Below, piece after piece: positions 59,413-64,000 of a DNA stretch of 64,000 nucleotides; position 1 is the stretch's first letter; every line of letters starts with the position of its first letter. This DNA comes from Pseudomonas protegens (lineage in GTDB: Bacteria; Pseudomonadota; Gammaproteobacteria; Pseudomonadales; Pseudomonadaceae). Under the pieces are notes generated by a model. The model did not search any database and was not told where the DNA came from. It saw nothing but the letters and a program-made list of their open reading frames with translations. The stretch is from assembly GCF_013407925.2 (NCBI RefSeq), contig NZ_CP060201.1, positions 5,069,001-5,133,000 of the forward strand, given 5' to 3'. A program made the position numbers and the translations under genes.

Positions 59413-60333
59413 TCAGATGCCTTGCGGAATCTCCTCGCCGCCCAGGGCTTCGAACAGCGCCGGCAGGAAGTCGCCGAAGGTCAGCATCATCAGGGTGAAG
59501 CTGGCGTCCTGCTGGCCGAGGGCTTCATCGCCGCCGTCCTGTTCCGCCTGGTCCTGCAGCAGGTCTTCGAACTTCAGGCGCTTGACCACCATCTTGTCGT
59601 CGAGCATGAAGGACAGCTTGTCCTGCCAGGCCAGGGACAGTTGAGTGACCACTTTACCGGTGCTCAGGTGTAGCTGGATTTCCTCGCCGGTCAGGTCCTG
59701 GCGCTTGCAGCGCACGATGCCACCGTCCTCGTGGGTGTCGCGCAACTCGCATTCGTCGAGCACGAAGAAGTCGTCGGCGGCTTTCTGGGTCTTGACCCAG
59801 TCGGTCATGATTGCGCTCGGGGCGATCTTCACGGTCAGCGGACGTACTGGCAGGGTGCCGAGGACTTCGCGCAGGGTGGAGAGCAGGTCTTCGGCGCGTT
59901 TCGGGCTGGCCGAGTTGACCAGGATCAGGCCCTGTTTCGGGGCGATGGCGGCGAACGTCGAGGAGCGACGGATAAAGGCACGGGGCAGGAAGGCCTGGAT
60001 GATTTCATCCTTGATCTGGTCGCGCTCCTTCTTGTAGACCTTGCGCATCTGTTCGGCTTCGATCTCTTCGACCTTTTCCTTCACCGCGTCGCGCACCACG
60101 CTGCCGGGCAGGATGCGTTCTTCCTTGCGTGCGGCCACCAGCATGAAGTCCTGGCTGACGTGAACCAGCGGGGCGTCTTCACCTTTGCCGAAAGGGGCGA
60201 CGAAACCGTAAGTGGTCAACTCCTGGCTTGCACAGGGGCGCGCCAGTTTGGTCGCCAGTGCAGTTTCCAGCGCCTCAGCATCAAAAGGCAGATCTTGGGT
60301 CAGGCGATAGATCAGCAGGTTTTTGAACCACAT
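59413..60333 (-). CDS. rdgC: Recombination-associated protein RdgC
   Basis: RdgC is a DNA-binding ring protein that restrains RecA and protects replication forks. The 306-residue protein begins [26 protein letters not shown] and contains the conserved [22 protein letters not shown] and [13 protein letters not shown] blocks. The frame extends eight residues upstream, but the ATG at 60333 gives the known N-terminus (MWFKNL) and a GGAGAG site upstream. Confidence 0.94.
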   Translation of the reverse strand: MWFKNLLIYRLTQDLPFDAEALETALATKLARPCASQELTTYGFVAPFGKGEDAPLVHVSQDFMLVAARKEERILPGSVVRDAVKEKVEEIEAEQMRKVYKKERDQIKDEIIQAFLPRAFIRRSSTFAAIAPKQGLILVNSASPKRAEDLLSTLREVLGTLPVRPLTVKIAPSAIMTDWVKTQKAADDFFVLDECELRDTHEDGGIVRCKRQDLTGEEIQLHLSTGKVVTQLSLAWQDKLSFMLDDKMVVKRLKFEDLLQDQAEQDGGDEALGQQDASFTLMMLTFGDFLPALFEALGGEEIPQGI

Positions 60334-60443
60334 GGGGTGAATCTCTCCTTTATACAAAGGAGGGCATTATTCTCTTCGCTGCTGCTCAGGCCAACCCTTC
60401 GCTAAGCCTTTGGAAGGCCTGAAAAAATTATTATAAAAAGTGC

Positions 60444-60472
60444 TTGCCAGAGTACGGACTGCTCCGTAGAAT
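60444..60472 (+). promoter_or_regulatory. Promoter of the first tRNA unit
   Basis: TTGCCA (60444-60449) and TAGAAT (60467-60472) are 17 bases apart, a good sigma-70 match. A GC-rich stretch follows (GCGCGCC), typical of stable-RNA promoters under stringent control. It lies 22 bases before the tRNA-Val gene. Confidence 0.75.
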
Positions 60473-60493
60473 GCGCGCCACACCGAACGTGAA

Positions 60494-60569
60494 GGGTGAT
60501 TAGCTCAGCTGGGAGAGCGTCTGCCTTACAAGCAGAATGTCGGCGGTTCGATCCCGTCATCACCCACCA
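60494..60569 (+). tRNA. tRNA-Val (anticodon UAC), copy 1
   Basis: A 76-base tRNA with the seven-base acceptor stem GGGTGAT / ATCACCC, encoded CCA end, TTCGATCCC T-arm, and anticodon stem TCTGC / GCAGA. The anticodon TAC is at 60537-60539. It is identical to the copy at 60854. Confidence 0.96.
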
Positions 60570-60588
60570 TTCGCATTCAGTGTTACGC

Positions 60589-60665
60589 GCAGCGGTAGTT
60601 CAGTCGGTTAGAATACCGGCCTGTCACGCCGGGGGTCGCGGGTTCGAGTCCCGTCCGCTGCGCCA
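60589..60665 (+). tRNA. tRNA-Asp (anticodon GUC), copy 1
   Basis: A 77-base tRNA with acceptor stem GCAGCGG / CCGCTGC, encoded CCA, T-arm GGTTCGAGTCC and anticodon GTC at 60623-60625. It follows tRNA-Val by 19 bases and shares its transcript. Confidence 0.96.
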
Positions 60666-60707
60666 TATTCGGTAACCTGGAACACTGAACGCCAGGTCAC
60701 CACAGGA

Positions 60708-60729
60708 AGCCCGCTAACGCGGGCTTTTT
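60708..60729 (+). terminator. Terminator of the first tRNA unit
   Basis: AGCCCGC / GCGGGCT stem with a TAAC loop and a TTTTT tail follows the tRNA-Asp gene. A second small hairpin (GGTAACCTGG / CCAGGTCACC, near 60671-60701) lies in between. Confidence 0.9.
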
Positions 60730-60802
60730 GCTGTAAAGAGTTAGCGGGTCGTGCGGCAAATAATGGAAATTCAGATTTTTTTTGATAAATTTATCAATTA
60801 AA

Positions 60803-60832
60803 TCAACACTTTAAGAATTTCTGTGGCATAAT
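60803..60832 (+). promoter_or_regulatory. Promoter of the second tRNA unit
   Basis: TCAACA (60803-60808) and CATAAT (60827-60832) are 18 bases apart and precede a GCGCCCC discriminator. The region upstream is very AT-rich (60775-60805), like an UP element. Sequence differs from the first promoter except for the short discriminator segment, so the two copies are read independently. Confidence 0.65.
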
Positions 60833-60853
60833 GCGCCCCGCAACGAAGGTAAA

Positions 60854-60929
60854 GGGTGATTAGCTCAGCTGGGAGAGCGTCTGCCTTACAAGCAGAATGT
60901 CGGCGGTTCGATCCCGTCATCACCCACCA
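60854..60929 (+). tRNA. tRNA-Val (anticodon UAC), copy 2
   Basis: Sequence identical to the tRNA at 60494-60569, offset by exactly 360 bases. Anticodon TAC at 60897-60899, with encoded CCA. Confidence 0.96.
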
Positions 60930-60948
60930 CTTACTTTCAACGCTACGC

Positions 60949-61025
60949 GCAGCGGTAGTTCAGTCGGTTAGAATACCGGCCTGTCACGCCGGGGGTCGCG
61001 GGTTCGAGTCCCGTCCGCTGCGCCA
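60949..61025 (+). tRNA. tRNA-Asp (anticodon GUC), copy 2
   Basis: Sequence identical to the tRNA at 60589-60665, offset by 360 bases. Anticodon GTC at 60983-60985. The 19-base spacer to tRNA-Val differs in sequence from the one in copy 1. Confidence 0.96.
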
Positions 61026-61067
61026 TATTCGGTAACCTGGAACACTGAACGCCAGGTCACCACAGAG

Positions 61068-61089
61068 AGCCCGCTAACGCGGGCTTTTT
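61068..61089 (+). terminator. Terminator of the second tRNA unit
   Basis: Same AGCCCGC / GCGGGCT stem and T-tail as at 60708-60729, again offset by 360 bases. Confidence 0.9.
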
Positions 61090-61125
61090 GCTGTCTGGGA
61101 TTTGGTTTGGCTCAGATCCTTTACG

Positions 61126-61153
61126 AAAAAAAGCGGCCCACGGGCCGCTTTTC
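61126..61153. terminator. Terminator after the catalase-like gene
   Basis: AAGCGGCCC (61131-61139) pairs with GGGCCGCTT (61142-61150). On the minus strand a TTTTT run follows, ten bases beyond the catalase-like gene stop. On the plus strand TTCTTG gives a weak tail. Confidence 0.85.
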
Positions 61154-61164
61154 TTGTTTATGGC

Positions 61165-62334
61165 TTACGGCTCGGCGTTTCGACTGTGCCGATAGTCGCT
61201 GACAGCTTCGTACACCGCCTTGCGCAAGCGGTTGATGCCGCCGATGGGGCGATGGGCTTCGATGCCGAACCAGGGGTTGAAGGATTGGTTGTCGCAGGCC
61301 AGGTTCTGCGCCGGGGTGTCGAAATCCTGGGCGGGAATGGTCAGGCGGGCCACGGTTTCGAAGGGGGCGTCGCTTTCCTTCCATTCGATGCTGGTGTCTT
61401 CGATCGGCATGAACCGGCTCGGGTTCTGACGCTGGATCTGCAGGACGAAGCAGGCCGGAACCCGATCGGTGGACAGTTGTTGGGTCAGGGCGCTGCGCAG
61501 GAAGTTGGGCAGGTCCTGATTCTGCGCCGGCAGGCTGTAGGCCGGGCAGCTGCCAGGGTCCGGCATGGCCCGGAACTTGGCATTGGCATTGCCGAACTTA
61601 TAGGGCGAAACCGAGAAGTAAGTGCTCTGGGTCGGGCTGGCCGGTGCCGGTGACAGTGTGGCCAGGGCAATGAACAGATGGCGGATCTGCCAATGGCGAG
61701 GATCCCAGCCAGGAAAGAAGGCCCCGACTTTCTTACCGTCCGCCTGGGCCGCGATGTTCTGCTGGTACTCGGCCACGTCGCTGACGAAGAAGTTCGGATG
61801 GTTGAACATCACGAAATCCTGTTCGCGTCGCGCCGATTCCGCGGGTATCAGCTGTTGCCCTGGTACATCCAGCAGTTTGATTGCCATGCCGCGGGCGTCG
61901 CGAATGCGGTCGAACTGCGGATAGGCATTGCCATTGGACAAGCGCACCGTCGCTTGCCAGGTCTGGCCGGGACTGGCGAACACGCCCTGGCGCAGCTCCG
62001 GACTCAAGTCCTCGAGTACCTGGACCTCGGCTTTCACGCAGCCATGGGCCTTGGCATGGGCATCGCGCAGGTAGCGGGTGCCTTCCCGGTGCTGGTCGAC
62101 GATGCGCACGGCGGTCTGGATGATGTCCTGGGTGCGTGCGGCCTCATCGGCGGGAATCTGCTCCTGTGCCGCCACCGGGCCGCGGTGCTGCCAGGCGAAC
62201 CAGGCGCTGGACAGCGCCCAGGCCAGAAGGTCCATGACCAGCAGCAGTACCAGCGTCTTGCCCAGCAATGAGCCCAGGCGCAGCCAGAGCCTGGCCAGCA
62301 GCGACGGTCGTTTTCTTGCGAGATCGAGTTTCAT
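61165..62334 (-). CDS. Membrane-anchored catalase-fold haem protein
   Basis: A 389-residue protein with one N-terminal membrane helix (about 27-47) and a periplasmic catalase-like domain. RDAHAKAHGCVKAEVQV resembles the distal-histidine block of catalases, FNHPNFFVSD the distal Asn block, and FGIEAHRPIGGINRLRKAVYE is the C-terminal helix of small catalase-related proteins. It is shorter than normal catalases (about 480 or more), and a standard proximal tyrosine motif (RxFxYxD) is not visible, so it may be a peroxidase or other haem oxidase rather than a true catalase. The ATG overlaps the stop of the cytochrome gene upstream (ATGA). Confidence 0.8.
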   Translation of the reverse strand: MKLDLARKRPSLLARLWLRLGSLLGKTLVLLLVMDLLAWALSSAWFAWQHRGPVAAQEQIPADEAARTQDIIQTAVRIVDQHREGTRYLRDAHAKAHGCVKAEVQVLEDLSPELRQGVFASPGQTWQATVRLSNGNAYPQFDRIRDARGMAIKLLDVPGQQLIPAESARREQDFVMFNHPNFFVSDVAEYQQNIAAQADGKKVGAFFPGWDPRHWQIRHLFIALATLSPAPASPTQSTYFSVSPYKFGNANAKFRAMPDPGSCPAYSLPAQNQDLPNFLRSALTQQLSTDRVPACFVLQIQRQNPSRFMPIEDTSIEWKESDAPFETVARLTIPAQDFDTPAQNLACDNQSFNPWFGIEAHRPIGGINRLRKAVYEAVSDYRHSRNAEP

Positions 62335-64000
62335 GGCAGTTGTGACTCCAGCGGTCCGCCCAGCACTTTCAGGTATTCCAGCAATGCCCAGCGCTCCTCA
62401 GGCTGCAGCAGCGGGCCGATAACCCCGTTGCCGCGCTGGCCTGCGCGGAATTCGTGACCGCTGTTGTGGTTGCCGCTGATGCGGGTATCGAATTCAAAGC
62501 CGTTCTTGAAGGCTTCCGGACGGTAGCCCAGGTGTTTGGGGTCGTACTCGAAGGTGCCGCGATAGAAGGTCGTCGAGCGCTCCGATTGCGGAGACAGCAG
62601 TTGATACAGGTTGGGTACCGAGCCGTTGTGCAGGTAGGGCGGGGTTGCCCAGACCCCGGCCAGTGGCCGGGCCTTGTAGGCGCGCAGCTCGCGTACCCCG
62701 ATTGGCAGGCCGTAGCCGTCCAGTCGTGGGCGCTCCTCAGGGCTGACCTTGGCGTCACGGTAAGCGCGTTCTTCGACGAAAGCGGTGATGTAGGCCAGGC
62801 CCTTGGCCGCCGAGAGTTGACGCAGGTCCAGCGGTTCGGTGGGCGTCGGGTGCAGCTCGACATTGGATTTTGCCAGCTCGGCGGTATCCCACTGCAGGGC
62901 GCTGAGGTCATAGCGCAGGTCGGCGATATTGCTGGCGGAGTTCGGGTCGGTGCCGATCACCGCTATCGGAAGCATTTTCAACTGTTGTACGGGACGGCCA
63001 TTGCTTTCGCTGACCGTGGGCACATGGCAGCTCGCGCAGTGGTTGGCAAACAAGTCGCGGCCCTTGGCGGCCAGCGGCTTGTCGACAGTACCCAGCAGCG
63101 CCTCCGGCCAGATGGGCGGCTTCAGGCGTTGCAAGGTCTCTTCTATATGGTTGAGATCGCGAACGCGCACGCTGGAGGGGTAGCGAGCGTCGCCAGTGAG
63201 AGGCTGGCCGGCGGCATCGAACAGGTTCAGCGTAGCGCCGACTCCCAGGGCTTCGCCGATATTGCGTGCCATGGGCTGCTGCGCCGACCCGTTCCACTGG
63301 ACCCAGTCGAAGGTCCAGATATCCCACAGTTGCGGGTAATCGACCGGGGCGTTGGCGATCCGGTAGTTATCCGCAGATATGGCATCGCCGAAGCTGGCGT
63401 TGGCGATGCGGCCAAAGGCATCTGTACGGCCCGGACCTTCTTCGGTGGGGTAGAGGCCGCGATGGGTGTCGTTCCAGGCCACCCGCAGGAAGTTGTCCAG
63501 CGAGACCTTGAAGTCGTGGCGCAGCTGGTCGTGTTTCGCGTCGTAATCCGCGCCCAGCACCTTGCGTGCAAAACGCTCGAATTTCCACGGGTTGTAATAA
63601 GTGGAGGCCAGGCTGGCGACCAGGGCCTGGCCGAAACTGCCGCCGCGCAGGGTTGGTACGCTGGATGGCAGAACATGCTGTGCCGAGCCACCGTCGATAC
63701 GCAGGGCTTGATGGTTGAAGCGCAGTTCGCCGGTGTGGCAGGCGGCGCAAGTGATGTCCAGGTATTGCTCTGAGCTGCCCGGATTCTGATGACGGGCGAA
63801 CCCGACAGGCAGATTGCCAGGGTTTTGCGCCGTGGCTTTCTGTCCTGGCTCCACTAGGAAACCGAAGCGGGCCAAGTACTCGGGTGCGGCAAAGGGCTGT
63901 TCGGAGAAGGGCAGTTCCAGAGCAACAAACCATTCATAGCGCAGGCCTTTGACCTGAGTGCCCTGGGGCGTGAAATAGTAGGTCTGGCGGTCGCTGGCAT
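62331..64000 (-). CDS. Di-haem cytochrome c peroxidase-like protein (N-terminus outside the window)
   Basis: The frame stays open from the stop at 62331 to the right edge, at least 556 residues, so the start lies outside. Two c-type haem sites are visible: CAACH (in LDITCAACHTGELRF) and CASCH (in FANHCASCHVPTVSE). The rest shows large loops and the ATPPYLHNGSVPNLYQLLSP segment typical of the cytochrome c peroxidase/MauG-like superfamily. It is periplasmic by its haem type. It probably delivers or accepts electrons for the coupled catalase-like protein. Substrate unknown. Confidence 0.85.
   Translation of the reverse strand, partial: ASDRQTYYFTPQGTQVKGLRYEWFVALELPFSEQPFAAPEYLARFGFLVEPGQKATAQNPGNLPVGFARHQNPGSSEQYLDITCAACHTGELRFNHQALRIDGGSAQHVLPSSVPTLRGGSFGQALVASLASTYYNPWKFERFARKVLGADYDAKHDQLRHDFKVSLDNFLRVAWNDTHRGLYPTEEGPGRTDAFGRIANASFGDAISADNYRIANAPVDYPQLWDIWTFDWVQWNGSAQQPMARNIGEALGVGATLNLFDAAGQPLTGDARYPSSVRVRDLNHIEETLQRLKPPIWPEALLGTVDKPLAAKGRDLFANHCASCHVPTVSESNGRPVQQLKMLPIAVIGTDPNSASNIADLRYDLSALQWDTAELAKSNVELHPTPTEPLDLRQLSAAKGLAYITAFVEERAYRDAKVSPEERPRLDGYGLPIGVRELRAYKARPLAGVWATPPYLHNGSVPNLYQLLSPQSERSTTFYRGTFEYDPKHLGYRPEAFKNGFEFDTRISGNHNSGHEFRAGQRGNGVIGPLLQPEERWALLEYLKVLGGPLESQLP

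Noticed and set aside
60494..61089. tRNA unit as an integration site for a genomic island
   Set aside because: No integrase gene or partial tRNA repeat is seen on either side within the window; the repeat is a full duplication.

Overview
The window is chromosomal DNA of a fluorescent-group Pseudomonas (close to P. protegens, P. chlororaphis or P. fluorescens). The evidence is GC-rich coding DNA, a full-length GacS, the order ldhA-gacS-two-component pair-cysM-rlmD-relA-mazG, the order purN/purM-DUF2066-AI-2E permease-hda, and a riboswitch-led late cobalamin operon followed by marR-MFS-gpx-fadL. As I recall, these blocks are largely collinear with P. aeruginosa PA0927-PA0953 and PA1272-PA1289. 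I see no prophage, insertion sequence, integrase or CRISPR array, so this is mostly core genome with short accessory stretches at both ends and around 52-59 kb.

Layout. 0-4.5 kb: lipid A / envelope modification, with a GT39 glycosyltransferase, arnT and a PmrG/Ais-type phosphatase, sharing a CTTTTAAT octamer upstream of arnT and the phosphatase gene. 4.9-9.7 kb: DNA repair and redox genes (3-methyladenine glycosylase, DUF2069, wrbA, arsC, a thioredoxin lipoprotein, a META protein, ldhA). 9.7-21 kb: gacS, a second two-component pair, cysM-rlmD, relA-mazG and DUF2058. 21-31.6 kb: purine synthesis (purM-purN), DUF3108, DUF2066, an AI-2E permease, hda, two NlpC/P60 lipoproteins, an O-methyltransferase and a sorbosone-dehydrogenase-like lipoprotein.

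31.8-41 kb: a cobalamin riboswitch and ten tightly coupled genes, cobO-cobB-bluB-cobD-cobC-cobQ-cobP-cobT-alpha-ribazole phosphatase-cobS. They cover corrin adenosylation, amidation, the aminopropanol arm, the lower ligand (DMB) and nucleotide loop assembly. 41-46 kb: a MarR regulator with a palindromic operator, an MFS exporter, a 40-residue membrane peptide missed by length cut-offs, a periplasmic glutathione peroxidase, a FadL-type porin and small Pseudomonas-specific proteins. 46.7-52 kb: a Sel1-type protein, rmuC and a giant symporter-histidine kinase hybrid of the CrbS/MxtR type.

52-60 kb: TetR/MFS pair, cupin, TDT-family transporter, MFS-acyltransferase fusion, a guanidinium exporter behind a guanidine-II (mini-ykkC) riboswitch, a bile-acid:sodium symporter-type protein and rdgC. 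60.4-61.1 kb: a tandemly duplicated tRNA-Val(UAC)/tRNA-Asp(GUC) unit with 360-bp periodicity. 61.1-64 kb: a membrane-anchored catalase-fold protein translationally coupled to a di-haem cytochrome c peroxidase-like protein that runs off the right edge. The observations I rate highest are the guanidine-II riboswitch, the catalase/cytochrome pair, the coupled micropeptide, the MarR palindromes and the shared octamer at the lipid A genes.
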